A stretch of DNA of 64,000 nucleotides from Elgaria multicarinata webbii (GCF_023053635.1 NC_086192.1:15538001-15602000); one strand, 5' to 3'; positions 50,375 to 63,243 are shown, numbered from the stretch's first letter. The notes: generated from the letters alone by a model not told the origin. A program made the numbers and translations.

Positions 50375-53300
50375 ACTGAGACCAGGAGCTGTGACACACA
50401 CTAGTTGCAGTTTATAGGAAAGGGCTTCAGCAAAGGGAAAGGTGTCTTGCTTTTTGAGGCTCCCTCTCCTTTTCCCCTTACATGGTCTGTGCATGCTCTA
50501 AAAGCTCCATCACACCAGTTTCTGTTTGTTAACCAGCTCTTGCTTCCTAATCAACGGCCCTTTTTTATAGAGGAAGGACTACAAAAGTAGAGCTTCCAAC
50601 TGCAGGAAGTGTTTACCTGAGACCTGAATTAAGTTTAAACATTAACACTGTTCTCTCTCTAAACCAGCAAGCGATATCAGATTACAGTCACAAGAGAGCA
50701 GACAAAGAATTGGAAGCCCAGAATCCTGGGCAGGCTGCCTGCGTGAAGCCAGATATTGTTACCACTCAACTTTTCTTTTTAAATGCCAGCACCAAACAGC
50801 AAGGTGCTAAACCAAAGTGCACCCATGACCAAAATGAATCCAGTTTGCAGACAGAATGCTCCCCTTCTTCCCAGAGGCATTTTCTTTATTTATTAAAGTA
50901 TTTCCAACCCACCACATAACACAAATATCTCAGGGTATAAAATAGAATAAATATACAATCTTAAAACAAATTAAAATCATAGAATCATAGAATAGCAGAG
51001 TTGGAAGGGGTCTACAAGGCCATCTAGTCCAACCCCCTGCTGAATGCAGGAATCCACCCTAAAACATTATGTTAAAACCTGTATAAAATTTTAAAACAGT
51101 AAAATCCAATTAAAACAAGACTGTGTGTCTTCTCCCCCACCCCAGGGCAAGGTGCAACACTGCTGCTGAAACCACTGAGCCTCTCTTCCCAGAGGAAAGG
51201 CTCTGCCCAGAGCCCTGCCCAAGAGGACTTGCTTTCTCCTGAGGAGACCAGCTTTGCAAGCGAGCACTGTTGTTGGGTACTTATTGTTTGGTCATGAGAA
51301 CTAAATGGATTTCAGAAGTAGAGCCTCCAACTGCAGGAGGTGTCTACCTGAAACCTGAATTAAGTTTCAACATTAGATTACAGTCACAAGAGAGCAGACA
51401 AAGAATTGGAAGCCCAGAATCCTGGGCTGGCTGCCTGTGTGAAGCCAGATATTGTTACCACTGAACTTTTCTTTTTAAATGCCAGCACCAAACAGCAAGG
51501 TGCTAAACCAAAGTGCACCCATGACCAAAATGAATCCAATTTGCAGACAGAATACTCCCCTTCTTCCCAGAGGCATTTTATTTATTTATTAAAGTATTTC
51601 CATCCCACCACATAACACAAAGATCTCAGGGTATAAAATAGAATAAATATACAATCTTAAAACAAATTAAAATCATAGAATCATAAAATAGCAGAGTTGG
51701 AAGGGGTCTACAAGGCCATCTAGTCCAACCCCCTGCTCAATGCAGGAATCCACCCTGAAACATTATGTTAAAACCTGTATGAAATTTTAAAACAGTAAAA
51801 CCCAATTAAAACAAGACTGTGTGCCTTATCCCCCACCCCAGGGCAAGGTGCAACACTGCTGCTGAAACCACTGAGTCTCTCTTCCCAGAGGAAAGGCTCC
51901 TGCTGAAAGCACTAGGCCTCTTGCTTGCCAGAGCAAAGTGCCATTGGTGGGTGTCCTGCCTCTTCTAGTCACCTCCCCATCACCCATTTTCCTTCCCCTT
52001 CACTGGCCTGGTTCAGACAACACGCTAAACCATGCTGCTTAACCCCAAAATGGTTAAGGGAACACATTGACCTTAATGCATTCCATTAACCATTTTGTGG
52101 TTAAGCAGCATGGGTTAGCGTGTTGTCTGAACCAGGCCACTGAGACCAGGAGCTGTGACACACACTAGTTGCAGTCTATAGGAAAGGGCTTCAGCAAGGG
52201 GAAAGGTGTCTTGCTTTTTGAGGCTCCCTCTCCTTTTCCCCTTACATGGTCTGTGCATGTGTGCATGCTCTAAAACCTCCATCACACCAGTTTGTGTTTG
52301 TTAACCAGCTCTTGCTTCCTAATCAACGGCCCTTTTTTATAGAGGAAGGACTACAAAAGTAGAGCTTCCAACTGCAGGAAGTGTTTACCTGAGACCTGAA
52401 TTAAGTTTAAACATTAACACTGTTCTCTCTCTAAATCAGCAAGGGATATCAGATTACAGTCACAAGAGAGCAGACAAAGAATTGGAAGCCCAGAATCCTG
52501 GGCAGGCTGCCTGCGTGAAGCCAGATATTGTTACCACTCAACTTTTCTTTTTAAATGCCAGCACCAAACAGCAAGGTGCTAAACCAAAGTGCACCCATGA
52601 CCAAAATGAATCCAGTTTGCAGACAGAATGCTCCCCTTCTTCCCAGAGGCATTTTCTTTATTTATTAAAGTATTTCCAACCCACCACATAACACAAATAT
52701 CTCAGGGTATAAAATAGAATAAATATACAATCTTAAAACAAATTAAAATCATAGAATCATAGAATAGCAGAGTTGGAAGGGGTCTACAAGACCATCTAGT
52801 CCAACCCCCTGCTCAATGCAGGAATCCACCCTAAAACATTATGTTAAAACCTGTATGAAATTTTAAAACAGTAAAACCCAATTAAAACAAGACTGTGTGT
52901 CTTATCCTCCACCCCAGGGCAAGGTGCAACACTGCTGCTGAAACCACTGAGTCTCTCTTCCCAGAGGAAAGGCTCTGCCCAGAGCCCTGCCCAAGAGGAC
53001 TTGCTTTCTCCTGAGGAGACCAGGTTTGCAAGCAAACACTGTTGTTGGGTAGTTATTGTTTGGTCATGAGAACTAAATGGAATTAAATGGATTTCAAAAG
53101 TAGAGCCTCCAACTGCAGGAGGTGTCTACCTGAAACCTGAATTAAGTTTCAACATTAGATTACAGTCACAAGAGAGCAGACAAAGAATTGGAAGCCCAGA
53201 ATCCTGGGCAGGCTGCCTGCGTGAAGCCAGATATTGTTACCACTCAACTTTTCTTTTTAAATGCCAGCACCAAACAGCAAGGTGCTAAACCAAAGTGCAC

Positions 53301-54581
53301 CCATGACCAAAATGAATCCAATTTGCAGACAGAATGCTCCCCTTCTTCCCAGAGGCATTTTCTTTATTTATTAAAGTATTTCCATCCCACCACATAACAC
53401 AAAGATCTCAGGGTATAAAATAGAATAAATATACAATCTTAAAACAAATTAAAATCATAGAATCATAGAATAGCAGAGTTGGAAGGGGTCTACAATGTCA
53501 TCTAGTCCAACCCCCTGCTCAATGCAGGAATCCGCCCTAAAACATTATGTTAAAACCTGTATGAAATTTTAAAACAGTAAAACCCAATTAAAACAAGCCT
53601 GTGTGCCTTATCCCCCACCCCAGGGCAAGGTGCAACACCGCTGCTGAAACCACTGAGTCTCTCTTCCCAGAGGAAAGGCTCCTGCTGAAAGCACTAGGCT
53701 TCAGAGCAAAGTGCCATTGGTGGGTGTCCTGCCCCTTCTTGTCAGCCCCCCAATCACCCATTTTCCTTCCCCTTCACTGGCTTGGTTCAGACAACACGCT
53801 AACCCACGCTGCTTAACCCCAAAATGGTTAGGGAACGCATTGACCTTAATGCATTCCATTAACCATTTTGGGGTTAAGCAGCATGGTTTAGCGTGTGGTC
53901 TGAACCAGGCCAAGGACTACAAAAGTAGAGCCTCCAACTGCAGGAAGTGTTTACCAAAGACCTGAACTAAGTTGAAACATTAACACTGTTCTGTCTCTAA
54001 ACCAGCAAGTGATATCAGATTACAAGAGAGCAGACAAAGAATTGGAAGCCCAGAATCCTGGCGAAGCTGTCAGGGTGAAGCCAAATATTGCTGCCACTGA
54101 ACTTTTATTTTTAAATACCAGCACCAAACAGCAAGGTGCTAAACCAAAGTTCACCAATGACCAACACTAATGCTTTAGCTTCTCAACAGCACAGGTTAAA
54201 ATGAATCCACTTTGCAGACAGAATGCTCCCCTTCTTCCCAGAGGCATTTTCTTTATTTATTAAAGTATTTCCATCCCACCACATAACACAAAGATCTCAG
54301 GGTATAAAATAGAATACATATACAATCTTAAAACAAATTAAAATCATAGAATCATAGAATAGCAGAGTTGGAAGGGGTCTACAAGGCCATCTAGTCCAAC
54401 CCCCTGCTCAATGCAGGAATCCACCCTAAAACATTATGTTAAAACCTTTATGAAGCACTCTGGAAAAGGTGCTAATGTATCCTTTTTAGCCAGGAAGGAC
54501 CTGGGGCATTGCAATTTTCTCCTGATCCTGCTAAAGCCCAGATTTTGGGGGCAGGGGGGTGATGAGGAGAGAACACACAGA

Positions 54582-54697
54582 GGCCTGGTTCAGACAATAC
54601 GCTAAACCATGCTGCTTCACCACAAAATGGGTAAGGGAATTCCCTTAACCATTTTGTGGTTAAGCAGCATGGTTTATTGTGTTGTCTGACCCAGGCC
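54582..54697. mobile_element. Same MITE family at a second site, flanked by AGA
   Basis: 116 bases, arms as above, with AGA immediately on both sides. It sits in the extra segment of the longer monomers. Its relatives in the same context are at about 56921-57033 and 58328-58442. Confidence 0.8.
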
Positions 54698-54699
54698 AG

Positions 54700-55200
54700 A
54701 GACACACAGCACCTCTCTAACGTTTGATTTTCAGTGCCCTGCGTTGGTAGCAGTCTTACATATAGGGCTGATGGCAAGGACAAGTAATAACCCAGGTTAA
54801 TGTTCCAGCAGACAAGTTTGAGAAGTTCAGGCAAATGCAGGAGGGGTCAAGATAAGAGCCACAGGGTCAAGGCACAGGCAACCAGGCCAAGATGATGGCC
54901 CTGTCCAGAAGACACCTTAAACCTGTGGTTTAAGGTATCTTCTGAACAGGGCCCTAGAGTCAGGCAAAGCAGAAGTGGTCAAACAGAGGCAGCCCAATAC
55001 CTACACAATCCAGTAGCAAGGTCAAGCAAGAGCCCAAGTTCATAGCACAGGGGTTCAAGATGGCCAAGGCAGGGTGAAGAAACCAGGAGAAGTTGGGGAG
55101 AGGTCGTTTCCAGCAGCTAGCAAACGCTGACTGCTGGCTTCTCCTCATAAAGGCTGCTGGGCCCCACCCAGACTCAGGTGTTGCCAATTAGAACTCTCTG
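54700..55200. repeat. Extra segment present in the right-hand monomers
   Basis: The block from gagacacacagcacctctct to gttgccaattagaactctct recurs at about 57034-57540 and 58443-58945, always before the type A end. It carries the small ggccctgtccagaag foldback. Its origin is unknown, possibly an old LTR-like or DNA element. Confidence 0.7.
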
Positions 55201-58200
55201 GCAAAGAGGACTTGCTTTCTCCTGAGGAGACCATCTTTGCAAGCCAGCACTGTTGTTGGGTAGTTATTTGGTCATGAGAACTAAATGGAATTAAATGGAT
55301 TTCAAAAGTAGAGCCTCCAACTGCAGGAGGTGTCTACCTGAAACCTGAATTAAGTTTCAACATTAGATTACAGTCACAAGAGAGCAGACAAAGAATTGGA
55401 AGACAAGAATCCTGGGCTGCCTGCCTGCGTGAAGCCAGATATTGTTACCACTCAACTTTTCTTTTAAAATGCCAGCACCAAACAGCAAGGTACGAAACCA
55501 AAGTGCACCCATGACCAACACTAATGCTTTAGCTTCTCAACAGCACAGGTTAAAATGAATCCACTTTGCAGACAGAATGCTCCCCTTCTTCCCAGAGGCA
55601 TTTTCTTTATTTATTAAAGTATTTCCAACCCACCACATAACACAAAGATCGCAGGGTATAAAATAGAATACATATACAATCTTAAAACAAATTAAAATCA
55701 TAGAATCATAGAATAGCAGAGTTGGAAGGGGTCTACAAGGCCATCTAGTCCAACCCCTGCTCAATGCAGGAATCCACCCTAAAACATTATGTTAAAACCT
55801 GTATGAAATTTTATAACAGTAAAACCCAATTAAAACAAGACTGTGTGCCTTATCCCCCACCCCAGGGCAAGGTGCAACACCGCTGCTGAAACCACTGAGT
55901 CTCTCTTCCCAGAGGAAAGGCTCCTGCTGAAAGCACTAGGCTTCAGAGCAAAGTGCCATTGGTGGGTGTCCTGCCCCTTCTTGTCAGCCCCCCAATCACC
56001 CATTTTCCTTCCCCTTCACTGGCTTGGTTCAGACAACACGCTAACCCACGCTGCTTAACCCCAAAATGGTTAGGGAACGCATTGACCTTAATGCATTCAA
56101 TTAACCATTTTGGGGTTAAGCAGCATGGTTTAGCGTGTTGTCTGAACCAGGCCAAGGACTACAAAAGTAGAGCCTCCAACTTCAGGAAGTGTTTACCTGA
56201 GACCTGAATTAAGTTGAAACATTAACACTGTTCTGTCTCTAAACCAGCAAGTGATATCAGATTACAAGAGAGCAGACAAAGAATTGGAAGCCCAGAATCC
56301 TGGGGAAGCTGTCAGGGTGAAGCCAAATATTGCTGCCACTGAACTTTTATTTTTAAATGCCAGCACCAAACAGCAAGGTGCTAAATCAAAGTGCACCCAT
56401 GACCAACACTAATGCTTTGGCTTCTCAGCAGCACAGGTGAAAATGCACCCAGTTTGCAGACAGAATGCTCACCCATGCAACACCCTGCCTCTGCTAAGGA
56501 GGCAGCGAGATGGTTATATGTTTGTGTATTAATAACCTTCCTTTGTTTAGAAAGTCTTGTAGACAGACCCAAAACTAGAAAGGTGTAAGTCCTACTGATC
56601 TTAGTGGGGCTTACTTTGAGTAGATATACTTGGGATTGTGCTGCAGCTCTGTTTTTAAGGTGACACAAGATACACAGACACACCCCACGTTTACCAAAAG
56701 AACAGTTTGCTGGTTACTGCATCGTTTTTGCATGAAAAAATGGGGGTTTAGACACCCTAAAATAAGCAGGGGCAGATGGGAATTGTTTTAGGAAACACTC
56801 TGGAATAGGTGCTACTGAATCCTTTTTAGCCAGGAAGGGCCTGGGGCATTGCAATTTTCTCCTGATCCTGCTGGAGTCCAGATTTGGGGGTTTGGGGGTT
56901 TGAGGAGAGAACACACAGAGGCCTGGTTCAGACAACACGCTAAACCATGCTGCTTAACCACATAATGGGTAAGAGAATTCCCTTAACCATTTTGGGGTTA
57001 AGCAGCATGGTTTAGCGTGTTGTCTGAACCAGGCCAGAGACACACAGCACCTCTCTAACATTTGATTTTCAGTGTCCTGTGTTGGTAGCAGTCTTAGTTA
57101 TAGGGCTGATGGCAAGGACGAGTAATAACCCAGGTCAATGTTCCAGCAGACAAGTTTGAGAAGTTCAGGCAAATACAGGAGGGGTCAAGATAAGAGCCAC
57201 AGGGTCAAGGCACAGGCAACCAGGCCAAGATGATGGCCCTGTCCAGAAAGCACCTTAAACCTGTGGTTTAAGGTATCTTCTGAACAGGGCCCTAGAGTCA
57301 GGCAAAGCAGAAGTGGTCAAACAGAGGCAGCCCAATACCTACACAATCCAGTAGCAAGGTCAAGCAGGAGCCCAAGTTCATAGCACAGGGGTTCAAGATG
57401 GCCAAGGCAGGGTGAAGAAACCAGGAGAAGTTGGGGAGAGGTCGTTTTCCAGCAGCTAGCAAACGCTGACTGCTGGCTTCTCCTCATAAAGGCTGCTGAG
57501 CCCCACCCAGACTCAGGTGTTGCCAATTAGATCTCTCTGGCAAAGAGGACATGCTTTCTCCTGAGGAGACCATCTTTGCAAGCCAGCACTGTTGTTGGGT
57601 AGTTATTGTTTGGTCATGAGAACTAAACGGAATTAAATGGATTTCAAAAGTAGAGCCTCCAACTGCAGGAGGTGTCTACCTGAAACCTGAATTAAGTTTC
57701 AATATTAACACTGTTCTCTCTCTAAACCAGCAAGTGATATCAGATTACAGTCACAAGAGAGCAGACAAAGAATTGGAAGCCCAGAATCATGCGCAGGCTG
57801 CCTGCGTGAAGCCAAATATTGCTGCCACTGAACTTTTATTTTTAAATGCCAGCACCAAACAGCAAGGTGCTAAACCAAAGTGCGCCCATGACCAACATTA
57901 ATGCTTTAGCTTCTCAACAGCACAGGTGAAAATGAACCCAGTTTGCAGACAGAATGCTCCCCTTCTTCCCAGAGGCATTTTCTTTATTTATTAAAGTATT
58001 TCCATCCCACCACATAACACAAAGATCTCAGGGTATAAAATAGAATAAATATACAATCTTAAAACAAATTAAAGTATTATGTTAAAACCTGTATGAAATT
58101 TTAAAACAGTAAAACCTAATTAAAACAAGACTGTGTGCCTTATCCCCCACCCCAGGGCAAGGTACAACACTGCTGCTGAAACCATTGAGTCTCTCTTCCC

Positions 58201-58959
58201 AGAGGAAAGGCTCCTGCTGAAAGCACTAGGCCTCTTGCTTGCCAGAGCAAAGTGCCATTGGTGGGTGTCCTGCCTCTTCTTGTCAGCCCCCCCCCCCCCC
58301 ATCACCCATTTTCCTTAGCCTTCACTGGCCTGGTTCAGACAACACGCTAAACCATGCTGCTTCACCACAAAATGGGTAAGGGAATTCCCTTAACCATTTT
58401 GTGGTTAAGCAGTATGGTTTAGCGTGTTGTCTGAACCAGGCCAGAGACACACAGCACCTCTCTAACATTTGATTTTCAGTGTCCTGCGTTGGTAGCAGTC
58501 TTAGTTATAGGGCTGATGGCAAGGACAAGTAATAACCCAGGTCAATGTTCCAGCAGACAAGTTTGAGAAGTTCAGGCAAATGCAGGAGGGGTCAAGATAA
58601 GAGCCACAGGGTCAAAGCACAGGCAACCAGGCCAAGATGATGGCCCTGTCCAGAAGACACCTTAAACCTGTGGTTTAAGGTATCTTCTGAACAGGGCCCT
58701 AGAGTCAGGCAAAGCAGAAGTGGTCGAACAGAGGCAGCCCAATACCTACACAATCCAGTAGCAAGGTCAAGCAGGAGCCCAAGTTCATAGCACAGGGGTT
58801 CAAGATGGCCAAGGCAGGGTGAAGAAACCAGGAGAAGTTGGGGAGAGGTCGTTTCCAGCAGCTAGCAAATGCTGACTGCTGGCTTCTCCTCATAAAGGCT
58901 GCTGGGCCCCACCCAGACTCAGGTGCTGCCAATTAGAACTCTCTGGCAAAGAGGACATG

Positions 58960-60120
58960 CTTTCTCCTGAGGAGACCATCTTTGCAAGCCAGCACTGTTG
59001 TTGGGTAGTTATTGTTTGGCCATGAGAACTAAATGGAACCTCCATGTTCAAGAGCAAGTACCTCTGAATACTAGCTGCTGGAGGTCAAAGCTGGGTGTTT
59101 GTCACCACGTGCTGCATGTATACAAATGACACCTGCTAAAATTCCCGTTTCTATACAACTGCTAAAGATACAGGAGCCCTATCCTCCTTTCCATATGGTC
59201 ATCCTAAACAAGAGTTTTTTTCCTAGTAATTGAGGACTCTTGTTTTGCTTTAGTCTGGTTGGACGAGGGCTAGATTCTCTTTTTTAAGTGTGATTTTGTT
59301 TTGTTTTTAGATTCCACCATCTATTTCAAGCAAAGTTATTTTGGATACAAACGTTGGCATTGTTTCTACACAGAGCTCCATAATGATTTCACCTACATAG
59401 TTCAACATAACAAACACCACTTTTAAGTTCCTTCAACACAGCCTCCATTTTTAATTCCTCTAACGTGCGGTAAAGACTCCCTTTTGGATTTTCTTCTACG
59501 GTATGTTTCAAGCTGCCGTCTTAAACACGTGTATGAGTAAGTTGTTATCATTATTTATTTATTTATTTATATAGCACCATCCGTGTACATGGTGCTGTAC
59601 AGAGTAAAACAATAAAATAGCAACACCCTGTCGCATAGGGTTACATTCTAATAGAATCATAATAAAACAATAAGAAGGGGAAGAGAATGCACCAAACAGG
59701 CACAGGGTAGGATAAAACTAACAGTATAAAAGTCAGATCAAAATCAAGTTCTAAAAGCTTTAGAAAAAAGAAAAGTTTTTAGCTGAGCTTTAAAAACTGC
59801 GATTGAACTTGTAGTTCAAGTTAGACCCATTGACCTCTGCTTGACTTAATTCTGAGAAAGCATGCTTCCAGTCTGGCTGTATGAGTTGCAGAGAAGGGAG
59901 AATTTTTCCAGGATGCAGCTTCTCCCCACTCTCTAGCACTTTGATGAGAAAAAAGCAGCATCTAATGAAGACGCATTTTCCCTAAAGCGGAGCACGCATG
60001 CCAAAAAATGCCCACAGCAGTTGACATTTTTGTAAGATACTGGTGAGGACCTTTCATCAATTATTTTCCCTGCCCTGGTTCTGAAGCTCTCAATCTGTTC
60101 TATCTGCATCAGCCTTTGCC
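58960..60120. other. Right flank of the array, mixed repeats
   Basis: Holds a half copy of the TAGGGTGACC foldback at about 59115-59210, a tacatggtgctgtacag repeat at 59545-59770, and otherwise unassigned sequence. Confidence 0.5.
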
Positions 60121-60334
60121 AACCTGGTGCAATCCAGATGTTGGACTACAACTCCCAGGATTCCATGTGGTGAGCAGAGACCTTATTTTCACTGGATGTG
60201 CAGCCTGCCAGTAGAGGGCAACGCAGTCTTGTGCCATCAGAAAGCTTACATCCATTTCTCAGCATGGTCAGGAATCAAAGGTATCTCAAGTGAAAATCAG
60301 GGAAGCCACCTCTTGATTCCGGAAAGGATTTTGT

Positions 60335-60625
60335 ATTCATTTGTTATTTGTTTATTACACTTCTATACTGTCCCAATAGCCGAAGCTTTCTGGGCATCTC
60401 AGAACAATCAGAACCATAAAATATCTCACGATAAAACAGAATATAGAATTACAGAATAAAATCCGTGTAAAAACCTGTCAATCCCTTGCCTCATGGTTAA
60501 TAACACCTTTGAGATCATAGAATCATAGAATAGCAGAGTTGGAAGGGGCCTACAAGGCCATCGAGTCCAACCCCCTGCTCAATGCAGGAAGCCACCCTAA
60601 AGCATCCCTGACAGATGGTGCAGTT
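60335..60625 (-). repeat. LINE/SINE tail followed by a CR1 3' fragment
   Basis: Tail tatactgtcccaatagccgaa at about 60365, then aacctgtcaatcccttgcct and a CR1 end at 60513-60620. It is related to the left edge of the 22.48-23.33 kb array. Confidence 0.65.
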
Positions 60626-60796
60626 CCTTTAAGACCGGTGTTATGTGGTCTCTCTAAGATGTACCCGCCAGCAGTCTAGCTGCTGCATTTTGCACTAACT
60701 ACAACTTCCGAGTCGTCTTCAAGGGCAGCCCCACGTAGAGTGCATTGCAGTAGTCTAATCGGTAGACTTCCAACCTCACATCTAGTTTGGCTCCAA

Positions 60797-60934
60797 GGGG
60801 GGATCTACACTACTGCTTTAAAGCGCTTTATAGCAGTTTTGACAACTGTTGGGGCCCAGGACACACTGCATATACAGGTTTCAAAACGTTTTCAAAGTGC
60901 TTTAAATCGCTTTAAAAGCAGTAGTGTAGATCCC
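60797..60934. mobile_element. MITE with GGGGATCTACAC ends
   Basis: 138 bases. Starts ggggggatctacactactgc and ends gcagtagtgtagatcccc, with a palindromic tgctttaaagcgcttt arm. It interrupts a repeat whose uninterrupted copy is at about 23945-24090. Confidence 0.85.
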
Positions 60935-61283
60935 CTGCAGGTCCAAAACACATCTGAAGCCAGGAAACTATTTCTGAGCCAGGCTGGAGGCTCAAAACTT
61001 GCAGTGCAAGAAATAAACAGTATTTAATGCATGCTGCTTGTCTACAGCATGTGCATTTGTACATCTGTCTGTAAACGGATGTATGCATGTACAGGATATG
61101 TTGAATACCCCCTATGGAACCCTGTAAATTTTGACCAAAAAACACCCCATTTGACTTACTTACCCTGAGCCACTAAATACTACTAAATGCTCGACCCAAG
61201 AGGAACAGTTTACATAATGTCCGGGTGATGCTCACATCAGGCTTGCCAACTTTTCATCCGGGCCGCTGTAAATGAGCCTTTAA

Positions 61284-61362
61284 CCATAGAATCATAGAAT
61301 AGTAGAGTTGGAAGGGGCCTATAAGGCCATCAAGTCCAACCCCCTGCTCAACGCAGAACAGT
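61284..61362 (-). repeat. CR1 3' terminal fragment
   Basis: Reads tagaatcatagaatagtaga in the reverse CR1 sense, then gcctataaggccatcaagtc. Confidence 0.85.
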
Positions 61363-61402
61363 TTATGCAGACAATGCTGACCTCTAGGACTAGAGTCTAG
61401 AC

Positions 61403-61531
61403 CAGGTTGCTCCAACTTGATGCCCTCCAGATGTTTTGGACTACAACACCTAGCAACCCCAGCCAGACTGGCTGGGGATGCTAGGAGTTGTAGTCCAAAA
61501 CATCTGGAAGGCATCAAGTTGGAGCAAGCTG
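61403..61531. mobile_element. hAT-like foldback MITE
   Basis: 129 bases with ends CAGGTTGCTCCAACTTGATG and CAAGTTGGAGCAAGCTG. Flanks are GTCTAGAC and GTCTAGGC, an 8-base duplication with one change. Confidence 0.85.
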
Positions 61532-61739
61532 GTCTAGGCCATGACACGTTTCACCTGCTGGTTTTGGCACACAGAGTGGATTTTAAAAGCAAAAAACAGG
61601 ACAGGACAGGCTTGCAAATCTTCATTAGTTGCCAAATCTTAGCGCAGGTTAAACCCTGACGAATTCCAAGAGGAAGAACATTCCAGAGCTGGGGAGCAGC
61701 TACCAAGAATGGCTCCTTACACACTTTGTTGTTTGTTTG

Positions 61740-62400
61740 AATTTGACACGCACATTAATTAAGGGGATGTGCTAATTATCCTTAATGAGCTGTTATTCTC
61801 ATTACATACGATTACGACAGCACGGTGCACAGGCAAAACAACTAGTGGATTTTCCTTTCTTTCAACATCATTGTAATTGTATTACATCACAAGTAAAGCA
61901 AAGCACAAACAATAAAATGTTTGTAAGGGCAATATGAGCTTCATCACACCAGTGTTATACAGTGCAGTCACTGTGAATTGCGTGCAAAGGACTCCGAAGT
62001 TCTCCAGTTTTAATCTGCTTTGACTGTGAAGTACTCCCAGGCATCCTGCTTTAATTCTGCTTTGAAGCCAAAAGACCCAACCTGTTTAGCTACCTGTTTA
62101 GGAGCGAATCATTTGTTGTTTTCCAAGCGGCCACTGGGGGCGATAGAAGAGGATTTGATACGTTTAAAGTACAAATTAAACAAATGCTTACATCTGCATA
62201 AGTTTTAAAGATAGACATCAAAATTGGCACAGTAATAGATATTAAGGAGGGCTTTAAGCATACCAAATTTGAATCGGATTGGGTCATCTGTTGATTTTTT
62301 ATGATTTTTTATATTTCTCCCCCTTAAACCCTTTTCCCGGTATGCAAAGGATCTTAGGAGTGCCGCCGCCCGGAGTGTGATTTAGCTAACAACAACAACA
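61740..62400. other. Gene-free stretch, mostly without recognised repeats
   Basis: AT-rich sequence with several TAATTA/ATTAAT motifs at 61755-61810, and no foldback or LINE signature. 62190-62300 may be a fragment of an old repeat (ataccaaatttgaatcgg). Confidence 0.35.
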
Positions 62401-62544
62401 ACAACAGCTTTATGCTATGGGGATAATTCGAGGGAAACGGGTACGTGGGATGAAGCTCTTAACAACACTGCAATCCTACGCAGGTTTATTCAGCAGCAAG
62501 TCCTATGAGGATCAATGGAGTATAGGATTGCAGTCCCTGTTCAG

Positions 62545-62547
<3 letters not shown>

Positions 62548-62592
<45 letters not shown>
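62548..62592 (+). repeat. (ATT)n microsatellite joined to a reversed repeat tail
   Basis: About 14 ATT units, then gtatcccgccttttgcccaa, a LINE/SINE 3' end in reverse. Confidence 0.85.
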
Positions 62593-62727
62593 TATTTGTA
62601 TCCCGCCTTTTGCCCAATGCTGGGCCTCAAGGCGGCCTTACAAAGTTTAAAATATACATGGGGGTGGGAGGGAGACACACTAAGCCACAGTGGTTAAGCA
62701 TTTTGAGCTAAACGTTATGGCTTAGCG

Positions 62728-62857
62728 CAGCCTTCCTCAACCTGGGGCGCTCCAGATGTGTCGGACTGCATCTCCCAGAATGCCCCAGCCAGCTGGCTGG
62801 GGCATTCTGGGAGTTGTAGTCCGACACATCTGGAGTGCCCCAGGTTGAGGAAGGCTG
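62728..62857. mobile_element. hAT-like foldback MITE
   Basis: 130 bases and almost fully palindromic, from CAGCCTTCCTCAACCTGGGG to CCCCAGGTTGAGGAAGGCTG. Flanks are GCTTAGCG and GCTTAGCA, an 8-base duplication with one change. Confidence 0.88.
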
Positions 62858-63209
62858 GCTTAGCAGGTCATGTGAACCACGGTTTAGTGTGTCATCTGAA
62901 CTATTCCTAACCATGGTGGCTGCATAACCACAGATTAAACACGCTCGCTAATCATTTGCTGCAAAAGGATTTGCGGCCTAACTATGGCATAGTGTGTTGT
63001 CTGAACAGGGCCAGTGTCAGCTAATTTTAAAATCCTGGCTAGCGCAAACCATAGACAGCATCAGAATTTCAGCAACCTCAAAGACGTTAGCAACCCGTCA
63101 AGAAACTCTCTCGAATCACTGCAACAGAAGGTGAAGAGAGACATAACATCATAATACTAGAACCCGAGGTCATCTCATGAAGCTGAATGGTGGGAGATTC
63201 TGGACAGAT

Positions 63210-63210
63210 C

Positions 63211-63243
<33 letters not shown>

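Larger units (their letters stand above)
47640..59030 (+). repeat. Complex tandem array, about 11 monomers of 0.7-1.5 kb
   Basis: The monomer anchor (aaaagtagagcctccaactg) occurs near 48045, 48798, 49522, 50587, 51318, 52359, 53100, 53924, 55308, 56167 and 57650. Each monomer runs through gtctacctgaaacctgaatt, gaagccagatattgttacca and ctccccttcttcccagaggc, then a retrotransposon tail (catcccaccacataacac). After that comes either a type A end (gaggagaccagctttgcaag) or a type B end with a foldback MITE. A and B largely alternate from 49.5 kb on. Short open frames of 69-84 codons recur because the monomers are similar. Confidence 0.93.

Noticed and set aside
48136-53397. Recurrent 69-codon frame (starting MEAQNPGQAACVKPD) in several array monomers
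   Set aside because: Its C-terminal part is a retrotransposon tail shared by all monomers. Equal length follows from recent duplication, and other monomers lack the frame.
47640-59030. Assembly artefact as the sole cause of the array
   Set aside because: Monomers differ by several insertions and many substitutions, so they are not collapsed copies of one read. Exact copy number still needs long reads.
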